From SIG299 sp051880375 (GTDB lineage: Bacteria > Bacillota > Clostridia > Lachnospirales > Lachnospiraceae), in assembly GCA_051880375.1 (NCBI GenBank), contig JBJENV010000076.1, positions 53,198-117,197 of the forward strand: 64,000 bases of DNA, given 5' to 3'. Positions 14,058-23,179 of this stretch are shown here, piece by piece. The notes under the pieces were generated by a model. It made no database searches. It had not been told where the DNA came from and worked only from the letters and a program-made list of their open reading frames with translations. The position numbers were made by a program, and so were the translations under genes. The number at the start of each line of letters is the position of its first letter. The stretch's first letter is position 1.

Positions 14058-15419
14058 TTAATATTTTCCAAAGCCGCCCTTTAAGGAAATAATCTGTTCA
14101 TTTCTGTCTGCATGACTGTCATACCGGTGCAGATCGCCGGAGGTTCCGTTGCTTCCCTTTCCGGATGCATCACTATCCAATCTGTATACGGAAACCATTT
14201 CACGTACTCTGCCTGCCTGACTCGCCAGTTCCTGGCTGGCAGCGGCACATTCTTCACTGGTAGCAGAATTTGTCTGCACTACCTGTGATACCTGTTCGAT
14301 TGCCTGGTCAATCTGTGCAATCGCAGTTGCCTGATAATTGGATGCCTCTGCAATCTCCAAAATAATGGTTTCACTCTGCTGTACTACTTTTGTAATATCT
14401 TCAAGCGCCTGTGCGGTTTCATTTGCAATCTTGGAGCCTGCTGCCACCTTCTGGATGGAGTCTTCAATCATATCCGCAGTTTCTGCAGCTGCCGAGGAGC
14501 TCTTTGCCGCAAGGTTTCTTACTTCCTCCGCTACTACTGCAAAGCCCTTGCCTGCTTCGCCGGCTCTTGCTGCTTCTACTGCTGCATTGAGTGCAAGAAT
14601 GTTTGTCTGAAACGCAATATCATCAATTACCTTGATAATCTTGGAGATACTCTCGGAAGACTTGTTGATATCCTGCATGGCAACTACCATAGCTTTCATT
14701 TCCTCATTGCCCTTCTTCACATCCTCGATTGCACTTGTAACTAATTCTGCCGCCGTATTTGCCTGTGAAGCATTCTGCCTTGTCTTATCCGCTACATCCG
14801 CGATGGAAGCCGTAATCTGCTCAATTGCACTTGCCTGTTCTGTCGACCCCTGTGCCAGAGCTTCGCTGGCACTTGCGACCTGAGCCGAACTGGTGGTTAC
14901 CTGATATGCCGCATCTTTGATATTACCGATGGAATTCTGATTCTGCCATACCATTTTCTTCAAGGCAAGACCCATTACATCTTCTTCCGACCTTGGTTTC
15001 ACCTCTACCGTCAGATTTCCGTCCGCTACCTCCTGCGCAATCTGCGCCTGATAACGTGTACTGTCAATCAACTGCTGGAAGCTGTCAATTAATACACCGA
15101 ATTCATCGTTATTCTTCTTTTCCAGTGTTATATCCACTTTTCCGCGCTTAATTTCCTCCGTTGCTGCCACAAGCTGTGCCAGAGAGAGTCTGATTTCCCG
15201 AAGCACAATCATGAAAACTGCCGTTGAAGCTGCAACTGCCAGCAGGAAGAAAACAATTGTATAAATCGCATAATGCTGCAGAAAGCTTTGCTGGTCGCTT
15301 TTTGTTATCATTGCCTTCGACGTAGCATAACCGGCATATAAGCTGAATGCAAGAAACGCATCCATGATAAGAAATCCTATGTACAGTTTTGTCATCATCT
15401 TCATATTCTTCATAATCAT
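14058..15419 (-). CDS. Methyl-accepting chemotaxis protein, minimal outer domain
   Basis: 453 residues. Two membrane helices (about 10-28 and 48-70) with an outer loop of only about 20 residues, HAMP (70-125), then a second HAMP-like segment (VADGNLTVEV) and the MCP signalling domain with the conserved hairpin FQTNILALNAAVEAARAGEAGKGFAVVA split here as FQTNILALNAAVEAARAG and EAGKGFAVVAEEVRNLA. With almost no extracellular domain it probably senses through the membrane or cytoplasm. Its ATG overlaps the cheW stop (TAATG), so receptor and adaptor are translationally coupled; it is the last gene of the chemosensory operon before the terminator. Confidence 0.92.
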   Translation of the reverse strand: MIMKNMKMMTKLYIGFLIMDAFLAFSLYAGYATSKAMITKSDQQSFLQHYAIYTIVFFLLAVAASTAVFMIVLREIRLSLAQLVAATEEIKRGKVDITLEKKNNDEFGVLIDSFQQLIDSTRYQAQIAQEVADGNLTVEVKPRSEEDVMGLALKKMVWQNQNSIGNIKDAAYQVTTSSAQVASASEALAQGSTEQASAIEQITASIADVADKTRQNASQANTAAELVTSAIEDVKKGNEEMKAMVVAMQDINKSSESISKIIKVIDDIAFQTNILALNAAVEAARAGEAGKGFAVVAEEVRNLAAKSSSAAAETADMIEDSIQKVAAGSKIANETAQALEDITKVVQQSETIILEIAEASNYQATAIAQIDQAIEQVSQVVQTNSATSEECAAASQELASQAGRVREMVSVYRLDSDASGKGSNGTSGDLHRYDSHADRNEQIISLKGGFGKY

Positions 15420-15916
15420 TACTCTCCTTCTTCTACTGTTTCTTCTGTCATCTGTTCCAAAACGGCCCAGTCTTCATCTTTAATCAGTTTTTCCGGGTCC
15501 AGCAGAAGCTTTACGCTTTCGCCGACTTTACCGATTGCATAAACATACCTGTTCTGGTTCTTGTCCACGTTTCCAAGAGACGGCGAATCCAGAATATTAT
15601 CCTCTGTAATTTCCACAACCTCTGCAATCTTTTCCACAATCAGGCCTACCACCATGTCTTTGACGCTGATTACGATAATGCAGGTTCTGTCATTGTATTC
15701 CAACGGCGGCTGCTTAAATCGAACTCTGACATCAATGACCGGAATGATTTTTCCTCTCAGGTTAATCAGGCCCTTGATGTAATCCTCGCTTTCGGGTATC
15801 TCAGTGATTTCCTGAAAGACGATAATCTCATTGACATACTCGATTTTTAAGGCGAAGTACTCATTTCCCGACTTAAAAGTCACATACTTGTTGTGCTGTG
15901 TGACAAGTTCACTCAT
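15419..15916 (-). CDS. cheW: CheW chemotaxis adaptor
   Basis: 165 residues, a normal CheW length. It shows the CheW fold markers YVNEII...IPESEDYIKGLINLRGKIIPVIDVR and a later VGLIVEKIAEVVEI...; these strands couple receptors to CheA. There is a short acidic tail (TEETVEEGE). It lies 26 bases downstream of cheA and overlaps the following receptor gene. Soluble; works in receptor arrays at the membrane. Confidence 0.93.
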   Translation of the reverse strand: MSELVTQHNKYVTFKSGNEYFALKIEYVNEIIVFQEITEIPESEDYIKGLINLRGKIIPVIDVRVRFKQPPLEYNDRTCIIVISVKDMVVGLIVEKIAEVVEITEDNILDSPSLGNVDKNQNRYVYAIGKVGESVKLLLDPEKLIKDEDWAVLEQMTEETVEEGE

Positions 15917-15942
15917 ATCTCTCCGGTTCCTTTCTGTAATTT

Positions 15943-18117
15943 TTATTCCACCAGTCCGGCCGCATCCAGAATCAGGGCAATGCTTCCGTCTCCCAGCTGC
16001 GTACAGCCTGTTAAACCTTTCACCTTTTTAATATAATCCGGAATCGGCTTTACCACGATTTCCTGATTTCCTATCAGCCGGTCTACAAACAGGCAAATGG
16101 TCCTTTTCTCTGCCTCAACTAATACCAGCATGCCGTCCTCAACATCTGCCTTATAGTCATGCAGCTTGTACCACTCCCCGATTCGCAGAACAGGATACCC
16201 TTCGCCGCGTATCATGACAAATTCCCTTCCGTTCGGCTGCTGAATCAGTCTGTTTTCGCGAATGCTCACAAATTCCTTCACCGCGCCTGTTTCAAGTACA
16301 AAGTAAGATTTCCCTACTTTCATAACGATTCCGTCGATAATGGCAAGCGTTAGCGGTATCTTTAACAGCATCAGGCTTCCCTGTCCCGGAGTGCTTTCTA
16401 TTTCCAGACTTCCGCCGATGGCCTGGAGATTAGAGACTACAACGTCCATTCCGACGCCTCTTCCCGAATACTCCGTTACCTTTTCATTCGTAGAAAAACC
16501 CGGCAGGGTAATAAACTGATAAATTTCTTTATCGGTATATGCACTTTCGTCCTTCGTACCGTCTAAAAGTCCCTGCTTTCTTGCTTTCGCCAGAATTTTT
16601 TCACGATTCAGTCCCTGACCGTTATCCTGTACGCCAATCCATACTTTACCGGATTCCGTCTTTGCCCACAAGGTTACCTTACCCTTTTCCGTCTTACCCT
16701 GCGCCCTTCGTTCTTCTTCGGTTTCAATGCCATGATCCACCGCATTTCTTACAAGGTGCATTAATGGGTCGGAAATATGCTCGATGATATTTTTATCCAC
16801 TTCCGTATATTCTCCGGACATTTCAAACTCAATGTTCTTTCCGAGCTTTCTTGATACATCGAAAACAATTCGGTTCATCTTCTGGAAGGTATTCACCAGA
16901 GGCATCATTCTCATGCTCATAATGACATTCTGGAGATCCGTGGATATCTTTGTCATCTGCGCCGCAGCCTTATTAAAATTATCCAGCTTTAAGCCGGGTA
17001 CCTTTAAATCCGCATTCTGCAGCACTACCGATTCGGAAATGACAAGCTCTCCGATTAAGTCCATCAGCATGTCCATTTTCTGTACGTCTACGCTGATAAA
17101 GGCTGCCTTTTCCTGCTTTTTCGGCTTGTCCTTTGCCAGCTTTTTCCCTTTACCGGGTTCCTTCGACTCAATGACAAAGTCACCGGGTGCAATTTCCTTT
17201 TTTGCTTCTTTTTCCTGCTCTTTTGCCGGCTCTGCAGCCTTAGCCTTTTCCTTTTCCTTTGCCTCGGCATTTGCTTCAATCTCTTCCACACTGGATTCCA
17301 GATCAATTCTGATTTCCGTACCGAAGCTGTCAAAGCCCTGTTGGAATTCCTTTGCGCTGCATTCATAGATTTCTACTTTTTTAATATCGTAGCCTTCTTT
17401 GATGATATCGCGCAAGTCCTGTTCGCTGCACTGTGCCTGCAATAAAATCTTAAAACCGTTTTCTAAAATTTCATCTGCGCTGGATTCATCTGAAATAATA
17501 TCCTCCGGATAATGCATCAGATCCTCTGCAATCTCCTTTAAGGAATATACGGTCTTGTAAGCATGTACATTGGCAAGCGGAACATCCGGATTAAATGTCA
17601 GGTAAATCTTATAAAAGTGACTTGCACTCGTAGCCATCGGCGCAATATAGAACTGCTGCGGCTCTTCGTGCACATTTTCCTTGATTACCTTTTCCTTTTC
17701 GCCATCCCCGTTTTTGATTGCCGTTAAAAACTGATCAATTTCCTCTACCAGTTCTCCGGCTACCCCGTCCGCTGCTTCTCCGTTCTGAATTTTATCCATC
17801 TCAGCATTAATAAAGTCTGCTACTTTCAGAACGTATTCCACCAACTCCATATGTGGAACATTTTGTGGTTTTGATTCTCTCAGGTAATAGAACACATCCT
17901 CCAGTTTGTGCGACAGCTTCGTAATCTCATCAAACATCATGACACCGGAAGAACCCTTGATGGTATGCATCGTACGGAATATCTCGTTGATGCCCTCCTC
18001 GTCAAAGCACTCCTCGTCTTTTTGTTCCAACACGATTTCCTGAAGCCTTTCCAGCAGTTGTCTGTTTTCAAACAGGTAGATGTCTAACATTCCCTGTGTA
18101 TTAAACTCCTCTGCCAT
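15943..18117 (-). CDS. cheA: CheA chemotaxis histidine kinase
   Basis: 724 residues. Hpt/P1 domain with TMHTIKGSSG (phospho-His51). A middle domain of about 165-265 (YKIYLTFNPDVPLANVHAY...) is likely the response-regulator-binding P2 equivalent. A Lys/Glu-rich linker (about 280-330) follows, then the dimerisation helices (MDMLMDLIGELVISESVV), HATPase (MHLVRNAVDHGIE, DNGQGLN, GRGVGMDVV) and a C-terminal CheW-like domain ending in LILDAAGLVE. All catalytic boxes are intact. It transfers phosphate to CheY/CheB-type receivers. It lies 17 bases after the CheY-like gene in a compact operon. Confidence 0.95.
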   Translation of the reverse strand: MAEEFNTQGMLDIYLFENRQLLERLQEIVLEQKDEECFDEEGINEIFRTMHTIKGSSGVMMFDEITKLSHKLEDVFYYLRESKPQNVPHMELVEYVLKVADFINAEMDKIQNGEAADGVAGELVEEIDQFLTAIKNGDGEKEKVIKENVHEEPQQFYIAPMATSASHFYKIYLTFNPDVPLANVHAYKTVYSLKEIAEDLMHYPEDIISDESSADEILENGFKILLQAQCSEQDLRDIIKEGYDIKKVEIYECSAKEFQQGFDSFGTEIRIDLESSVEEIEANAEAKEKEKAKAAEPAKEQEKEAKKEIAPGDFVIESKEPGKGKKLAKDKPKKQEKAAFISVDVQKMDMLMDLIGELVISESVVLQNADLKVPGLKLDNFNKAAAQMTKISTDLQNVIMSMRMMPLVNTFQKMNRIVFDVSRKLGKNIEFEMSGEYTEVDKNIIEHISDPLMHLVRNAVDHGIETEEERRAQGKTEKGKVTLWAKTESGKVWIGVQDNGQGLNREKILAKARKQGLLDGTKDESAYTDKEIYQFITLPGFSTNEKVTEYSGRGVGMDVVVSNLQAIGGSLEIESTPGQGSLMLLKIPLTLAIIDGIVMKVGKSYFVLETGAVKEFVSIRENRLIQQPNGREFVMIRGEGYPVLRIGEWYKLHDYKADVEDGMLVLVEAEKRTICLFVDRLIGNQEIVVKPIPDYIKKVKGLTGCTQLGDGSIALILDAAGLVE

Positions 18118-18134
18118 TTAACACTCCTTTCTAT

Positions 18135-18527
18135 CTATACCAGACCAAATTTTTTCAATACCTGCTCAAACTTTTCCTGATCAATCGGTTTCCCCGAATA
18201 TACCGTGCATCCCAGTTCGAATGCCATTTTTACATTCTTTTCTTCGTTTAATGCGGTCGTCATGATAACCTTTGCCGCTTTTTCCTTCGGAATGTTGCGT
18301 TCCTTTTCCAGATTGCGGATTCCAACCAGCGCCTGATAACCGTCCATCACCGGCATCATAATATCCAGGCAGACCAGGTCATATGGGTTTTCCTCCTCCA
18401 GCGCCATCATAAAAGCGTCTACCGCTTCCATGCCGTCTACCGCGACATCACATTCACCATACTTCCCCAAAAAATTAGTCATGAACTTTCTTGTTACAAA
18501 ATCGTCTTCTGCTAACAGTATTCTCAT
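18135..18527 (-). CDS. CheY-like single-domain response regulator
   Basis: 130 residues, one receiver domain: LLAEDDFVTRK, phospho-Asp in LVCLDIMMPVMDGYQ, Thr in IMTTAL and Lys in YSGKPID. It has no output domain. It lies between cheB and cheA, so it is the obvious phospho-acceptor of this CheA. The insertion NLEKERNIPKEKAAK before the fourth strand is longer than in flagellar CheY, so it might serve a non-flagellar output; not decidable from sequence. Confidence 0.88.
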   Translation of the reverse strand: MRILLAEDDFVTRKFMTNFLGKYGECDVAVDGMEAVDAFMMALEEENPYDLVCLDIMMPVMDGYQALVGIRNLEKERNIPKEKAAKVIMTTALNEEKNVKMAFELGCTVYSGKPIDQEKFEQVLKKFGLV

Positions 18528-18545
18528 AATACCTTCCTTTCCGCC

Positions 18546-19574
18546 TTACATTTTGCTAAGTATCGTATAGGTTTTCTTAGCTATATCCGGCAATTTTTCC
18601 TGATACTCTACCGCACCTATCTCGTATGCCACCTTCGGCATGCCATAAACAACACAGGTAGACTCATCCTGTCCGATTGTTCTAGCACCCGCTTTTCGCA
18701 TAGCAAGAAGTCCCTTTGCACCATCTCCTCCCATTCCGGTTAAGATAATACCTATCGCCCTGCTTCCTGCAGCCTCTGCTACAGAATGAAACAAAACGTC
18801 AACAGACGGACAATGTCCGTTTACTCTCTCTCCCTTTCTGATAACTACCTGATATGCCCCGTTTCTGTTTACCAGCTGCATATGAGAATCACCGCCCGGT
18901 GCGATTAACACCTGTCCCGGCACTACCGGATCACCGGATTTTGCTTCCTTTACCTGTACCCTGCACCGCTCATTCAGTCTGTTTGCATACATTTCCGTAA
19001 ATCCCGCAGGCATATGTTGTACGATAACCACGCCCGGAATATCAGTACCGAATTCCTCTAATACGGATGCAATGGCCTCCGTGCCTCCTGTGGAGGCGCC
19101 AATTGCCACAACCAGATTTTTATCCTCATTATGAAGTATCTGGCCGATTGCCTCCATAGGTGTTTTTTTTCGGTTTCCAAGCTTTGCAATGGAGGCCACT
19201 TTAATTTTCACCGGAATTTCATTTTTCATAAATGCTTCCAGCTGTGCCCTCGTTGCGCCGGACGGCTTTGCTACAAAATCAACCGCCCCCGCATTCAAAG
19301 CATCGAATACCTTATCGCTCAACGAACTGATTACTACGACCGGCATCGGATACTGCGGCATCAGCTTTCGTAAAAATTCAATTCCGTTCATATGCGGAAG
19401 CTCAATATCCAATGTCATAACATCCGGCCGGTATTTAATAATTGCATCTCTCGCTTCATAGGGATCCTTTGCCGTTGCCACTACCTCAATCGCCGGATCC
19501 TCATTCAGCTTCTGAATGAGAAGTTCCCTGAATACCAGCGAATCTTCTACTACCAATACCCTGATCTGACGCAT
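18546..19574 (-). CDS. cheB: CheB protein-glutamate methylesterase
   Basis: 342 residues: N-terminal receiver (VLVVEDSLVFRELL, LDIELPHMNG, KPSG) and C-terminal methylesterase with the catalytic Ser in GASTGGTEAI, His in IVQHMPAGFTEMYANRL and Asp in GMGGDGAKGL. It removes methyl groups from, or deamidates, receptor glutamates and glutamines, and is activated by CheA phosphorylation. It starts 2 bases after cheR ends. Confidence 0.95.
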   Translation of the reverse strand: MRQIRVLVVEDSLVFRELLIQKLNEDPAIEVVATAKDPYEARDAIIKYRPDVMTLDIELPHMNGIEFLRKLMPQYPMPVVVISSLSDKVFDALNAGAVDFVAKPSGATRAQLEAFMKNEIPVKIKVASIAKLGNRKKTPMEAIGQILHNEDKNLVVAIGASTGGTEAIASVLEEFGTDIPGVVIVQHMPAGFTEMYANRLNERCRVQVKEAKSGDPVVPGQVLIAPGGDSHMQLVNRNGAYQVVIRKGERVNGHCPSVDVLFHSVAEAAGSRAIGIILTGMGGDGAKGLLAMRKAGARTIGQDESTCVVYGMPKVAYEIGAVEYQEKLPDIAKKTYTILSKM

Positions 19575-19576
19575 TT

Positions 19577-20395
19577 CTATTTTATCCCCTCCTGTTTTCG
19601 GAAAATAGATGGCTGTACTAACTCAAAAGGAAGGTTTCCCCGATCAATGGTTTCCGTTCTTCCGATAAACAAGTACCCTCCCGGCTCCATGATGTTATAA
19701 ACCTTTTGAATTAATTCACTTTTTGTATTTTTATCAAAATAAATCATGACATTTCTTAAAAATACGATATGCATTTTTCTTTTAAACGGGAATACATCCA
19801 TCAGATTAAACTGGCGAAACAACACCTCTTCTTTGATTTCCTTTGTTACTTCAAAATGCTTCCCTGCATCCGTAGATTGTAAAAAGCGACGCTTCCATGT
19901 ATCCGGCAGTCCGGCAATCTGCTCTGCGGTGTATCTCCCTTCCATTGCCTGCTGTAATGCCTGTGTCGAAATATCCGTCGCCAGTACTTTGGTATCCCAA
20001 AGCTGATGTTCCAGACCGAAATAATCCTTTAACAGCATTGCCAGCATATATGGTTCCTGCCCGGTAGAAGCCGCGCCGCACCAGATACATAAATCCTTTG
20101 TTTTGTCTTCTTTTTGCTTTAATTCAGGAAGTACGACCTTCCGTAAATAATCGAAATGTTCAAACTCCCTCATAAAGAACGTATGATTCGTGGTCAGAAG
20201 ATTGACCAGCTCTCTTTCCAAAGTACCCGTATAATCCGTTTCCACCGAATTCATATACTCATGATAGCTTTGAAAGCCTCTGATCCGAATATAGTTCTCC
20301 AGTTTTCCCTGCATAATTTCCTTTTTGCGGTTCATATCGATACCGTACCGGCTCTTTAGGAACCGGCAAATCCGCAAAAACTCTTCTTCCGTCAT
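19577..20395 (-). CDS. cheR: CheR chemoreceptor methyltransferase
   Basis: 272 residues: N-terminal all-helical domain, then the SAM-binding methyltransferase fold (LCIWCGAASTGQEPYML, VLATDISTQALQQA, HIVFLRNVMIYFDKNTK, GYLFIGRTETI). This is the usual CheR length and motif order. It methylates receptor glutamates with SAM, opposing CheB. It sits 29 bases after the degenerate HD-GYP response regulator. Confidence 0.95.
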   Translation of the reverse strand: MTEEEFLRICRFLKSRYGIDMNRKKEIMQGKLENYIRIRGFQSYHEYMNSVETDYTGTLERELVNLLTTNHTFFMREFEHFDYLRKVVLPELKQKEDKTKDLCIWCGAASTGQEPYMLAMLLKDYFGLEHQLWDTKVLATDISTQALQQAMEGRYTAEQIAGLPDTWKRRFLQSTDAGKHFEVTKEIKEEVLFRQFNLMDVFPFKRKMHIVFLRNVMIYFDKNTKSELIQKVYNIMEPGGYLFIGRTETIDRGNLPFELVQPSIFRKQEGIK

Positions 20396-20424
20396 ATTAC
20401 CCCATACCTTTTCCGGCTGCCGTT

Positions 20425-21495
20425 CTAATGAAGCTGCCTCATTATTTTTTTCATAATGCAGAAAATTTCAGGATTAAATTTCTTATTCTCATCCTTTTCC
20501 ATAATCCTAAAAGCCTCTTCCTGGCTGAAGGATTCACGATAGGTCCGGCGTTCCGTCAGCGCACAGTAAGCACTTGTCACTGCAACAATCTGTGCCGAAA
20601 GCGGGATTTCCTCCTCTTTCCGTCCTTCCGGGTATCCGCTTCCATCCCAGTTTTCATGGTGATAATTTGCAATTTCCACCGCCATCTGAATCATTCTGTT
20701 ATCGGTGCCGGCTCCTCCGATATCCCGTAAAATTCTTGCACCGATAGTCGTATGAGTCTGCATAACTGCCTTTTCTTCTTCCGTAAGCATCCCCTGCTTT
20801 TGCAGTATGTTTGTCGGAATCGCCATGTTCCCGAGATCACAAAGAGGCGCTGCCAGTTCCATGGTATCTATATAGCTGTCAGATATCAGATGATCGTAAT
20901 TTTTCGACAGCTGCATTGCTTCCGCTAAAATACGGCAATTATAGCTGAGTCTCTCCATATACGCCTCATCATAACAGGCATTCTCTCTTGCTACCCTGAT
21001 CAAGGCGTACAATACACTTCTTCGCTCTAATTCCATCTTCTGCAGCTGCTCTCCTATGGATATCTGCAGCTGTCGGTTCATTTCCGCCATCCGGCGGTTT
21101 GCTTCGTATAATTTGAGATGCAATCCGACTCTTGCTTTAACGACCTCTGAAATAAACGGCTTGACAATATAGTCTTCGCCGCCGAGCGAAAAACCGCGCA
21201 CAATATCGGTAGGTTCATCCAGCGCAGAAATAAAAATAATCGGAATTTCTCTTGTATCTGTATTCTCCTTCAGCTTCCTGCATGCCTCGTAACCATCCAT
21301 TTCAGGCATTGCGATATCCAGAATAATCAGCTGAGGTTTCATATGCTGTGCCAGTTTGAGTGCCTGCACTCCATTTTCCGCAAGCACCGCCTGATAACCC
21401 ATTTCCGTGATGATGTCCTTTAGTACTAATCTGTTTGCTTCCACGTCATCTGCAATCAGAACTATGGGAACTGCACTATGTATCTTCTGTTCCAT
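20425..21495 (-). CDS. Response regulator with degenerate HD-GYP-type domain
   Basis: About 356 residues from the ATG at 21495, which has GGAGG 8 bases upstream; an in-frame ATG at 21510 is less well placed. Receiver at 8-130 (VLIADDVEAN, ILDIAMPEMDGYEA, VKPF), helical linker, then an HD-GYP-like domain. The normal HDIGK reads CDLGN, so the first metal His and the Lys are missing. HHENWDGSGYP is retained, and the ADxxDAL motif reads TSAYCAL. Catalysis of cyclic-di-GMP hydrolysis is therefore unlikely; a binding or scaffold role is inferred. It follows the PAS kinase by 1 base, a likely cognate pair. Confidence 0.85.
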   Translation of the reverse strand: MEQKIHSAVPIVLIADDVEANRLVLKDIITEMGYQAVLAENGVQALKLAQHMKPQLIILDIAMPEMDGYEACRKLKENTDTREIPIIFISALDEPTDIVRGFSLGGEDYIVKPFISEVVKARVGLHLKLYEANRRMAEMNRQLQISIGEQLQKMELERRSVLYALIRVARENACYDEAYMERLSYNCRILAEAMQLSKNYDHLISDSYIDTMELAAPLCDLGNMAIPTNILQKQGMLTEEEKAVMQTHTTIGARILRDIGGAGTDNRMIQMAVEIANYHHENWDGSGYPEGRKEEEIPLSAQIVAVTSAYCALTERRTYRESFSQEEAFRIMEKDENKKFNPEIFCIMKKIMRQLH

Positions 21496-21496
21496 A

Positions 21497-22957
21497 CTAT
21501 CTTCCTCCATGGTCCATGATCATGCTCTGCAATAGTTCAAATGCTTCCACGGTTTTCCCGTAATCCCCTTTTTGTACAGACATTTTTAACCGGAGTCCAG
21601 CACTCTTTATCTCCCTTGGTGCTTCCTCTAACAGCTTTTTGACTGACTCTGCAAACATTTCTGCCTTCTCCCAGTTTTCCATCTCAACGCAAAGAATCAG
21701 TTTGGACATTTTTTTCTTTATTTCCTCTCTGTTCTCAGCTGTCCCATATTCCCAGATTTTTTTGCTGACCTTATCTTCGGTTATATTCTGCAGCTTTTTA
21801 AGCAGGCTTTGTGTATCCACATCAACGGATTCCTCTGCGCTGCCCTCAGTCACAAGGTCTTCCTTCGGAAGCTCCAGCCAGATGTGGAAGGAAAATGTGC
21901 TTCCCTTTGTATATTCGCTTTCCACATGAATACTTCCTCCCATCAGCTCTACGAGCTGTTTGCAGATATTCAGTCCGAGTCCTGTTCCTCCGTATTTTCT
22001 GGAAATAGAAGCATCTGCCTGCACGAAACTCTGAAACAGCTTGTCCTGCTTCTCTTTTTGGATTCCAATTCCACTGTCAATTACCATAAAGAACAATTCT
22101 ATCCGGTTTCCAAGCTGCGCCGTTTTGATTACTTCTACATGAATACCTCCCACCGATGTAAACTTATAGGCATTGGAAATCAGGTTATTTAAAATCTGGA
22201 CGATTCTCAGCTTATCACCTATTACATAGGTTGGTATCTTTGGCGAAATCGAAACGGAAAAGTCCAGCCCCTTTTCGATAATTCTGCTGCTGTGATTCCC
22301 CTTGACATATTCCATCATATCCCGGAAATCGAATTTTCTTGGCTCCAGCGTAAATTTTCCTGCCTCCAGCTTTGAAAAATCCAGAATGCTATTAATCAGT
22401 TCGTTCATATCCCGGCAGCCATGCTCTATCAGTTCAAGCAGCTTTCTCTTATCCGGGTCTTTTTCCATTGTCAGGAGTTCTCTCGTATTGCCCAAAATAC
22501 CGTTCACCGGTGTCCTGAGTTCATGAGTCACGTTGGCAACAAACTCCGACTTGACCTTTTGTGCTTCCTCTGCCTCCTGTCCTGCCTGGCTTGCTTTCTT
22601 CTCAAGTAAATTTTCTATTGAGAAATTGTATACGATACAGACATACTGTTTCTTTTCTCCCTGCTCATGATATAAATATAGCCTTCCCTTTACAGGAAAA
22701 CAGGTTTTGTTCTTTCTGTATGCCGACATAACCCGAAGCGGCTTATCAATCTCCTTCAAAAAATCTGATTTTTCGTCTTCCGATTGGAATTCTCCCGGAA
22801 AAATGTCTTTTATCAGATGTCCGCAAAGACCTTCTTCAAATTCCAGCTGCTGCTCGGCCGTAGGATTGGCATATGTAATTACACCATTTTCATCAAAGCT
22901 GATGATAAGCTCTAATGCATTTTCTGTCGAAAATCGAAATAAACCTTCCAAATCCAT
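21497..22957 (-). CDS. PAS-containing sensor histidine kinase
   Basis: About 486 residues from the ATG at 22957, placed 6 bases after GGAGG. PAS domain (FDENGVITYANPTAEQQL), HisKA (FVANVTHELRTPVNG), HATPase_c (NNLISNAYKFT, DSGIGI, GTGLGLN) and a C-terminal helical segment of about 100 residues that looks like an Hpt bundle but lacks the phospho-acceptor His (AESVKKLL where AHxLKG is usual). No membrane helix, so it is cytosolic. First gene of the chemosensory operon, behind promoter 23063-23091. Its stop is 1 base from the partner response regulator. Confidence 0.88.
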   Translation of the reverse strand: MDLEGLFRFSTENALELIISFDENGVITYANPTAEQQLEFEEGLCGHLIKDIFPGEFQSEDEKSDFLKEIDKPLRVMSAYRKNKTCFPVKGRLYLYHEQGEKKQYVCIVYNFSIENLLEKKASQAGQEAEEAQKVKSEFVANVTHELRTPVNGILGNTRELLTMEKDPDKRKLLELIEHGCRDMNELINSILDFSKLEAGKFTLEPRKFDFRDMMEYVKGNHSSRIIEKGLDFSVSISPKIPTYVIGDKLRIVQILNNLISNAYKFTSVGGIHVEVIKTAQLGNRIELFFMVIDSGIGIQKEKQDKLFQSFVQADASISRKYGGTGLGLNICKQLVELMGGSIHVESEYTKGSTFSFHIWLELPKEDLVTEGSAEESVDVDTQSLLKKLQNITEDKVSKKIWEYGTAENREEIKKKMSKLILCVEMENWEKAEMFAESVKKLLEEAPREIKSAGLRLKMSVQKGDYGKTVEAFELLQSMIMDHGGR

Positions 22958-23062
22958 TCTTCTCCTCCAAAGCATCAGATAGAAATCAATATAAGTTACC
23001 TGTTTCTCTTTATTTTTTTGATATTGTTAATTATTCAAACTTTTTATAGGCCTTTCTTACTA

Positions 23063-23091
23063 ATTGTAATACAATTTTAAAATATTTGCAA
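23063..23091 (-). promoter_or_regulatory. Promoter of the chemosensory operon
   Basis: Minus strand: TTGCAA (23086-23091), 17-base spacer, TACAAT (23063-23068), about 100 bases upstream of the PAS kinase. A GCCTATAA further downstream resembles a sigma-28 -10, but no TAAA lies at the right distance. Confidence 0.6.
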
Positions 23092-23134
23092 CGAAATTCA
23101 TGATTCCTTTGTATCATTATTTGTCGGCTTATAC

Positions 23135-23176
23135 GAAAAAAAGCAGCAGGATGTTCATCATCCGCTACTTTTTTCA
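23135..23176 (-). terminator. Bidirectional-looking terminator after the DUF4160 gene
   Basis: A stem around GGATG/CATCC, extended by AG-C-AGC/GCT-ACT pairing, has A7 on its left and T6 on its right. It ends the minus-strand DUF4160 transcript before the chemosensory promoter. Confidence 0.65.
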
Positions 23177-23179
23177 TTT

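Noticed and set aside
23041..23068. Sigma-28 (flagellar) promoter for the chemosensory operon
   Set aside because: A GCCTATAA resembles the -10, but the nearest TAAA is about 24 bases away instead of about 15; the sigma-A pair at 23063-23091 is better.
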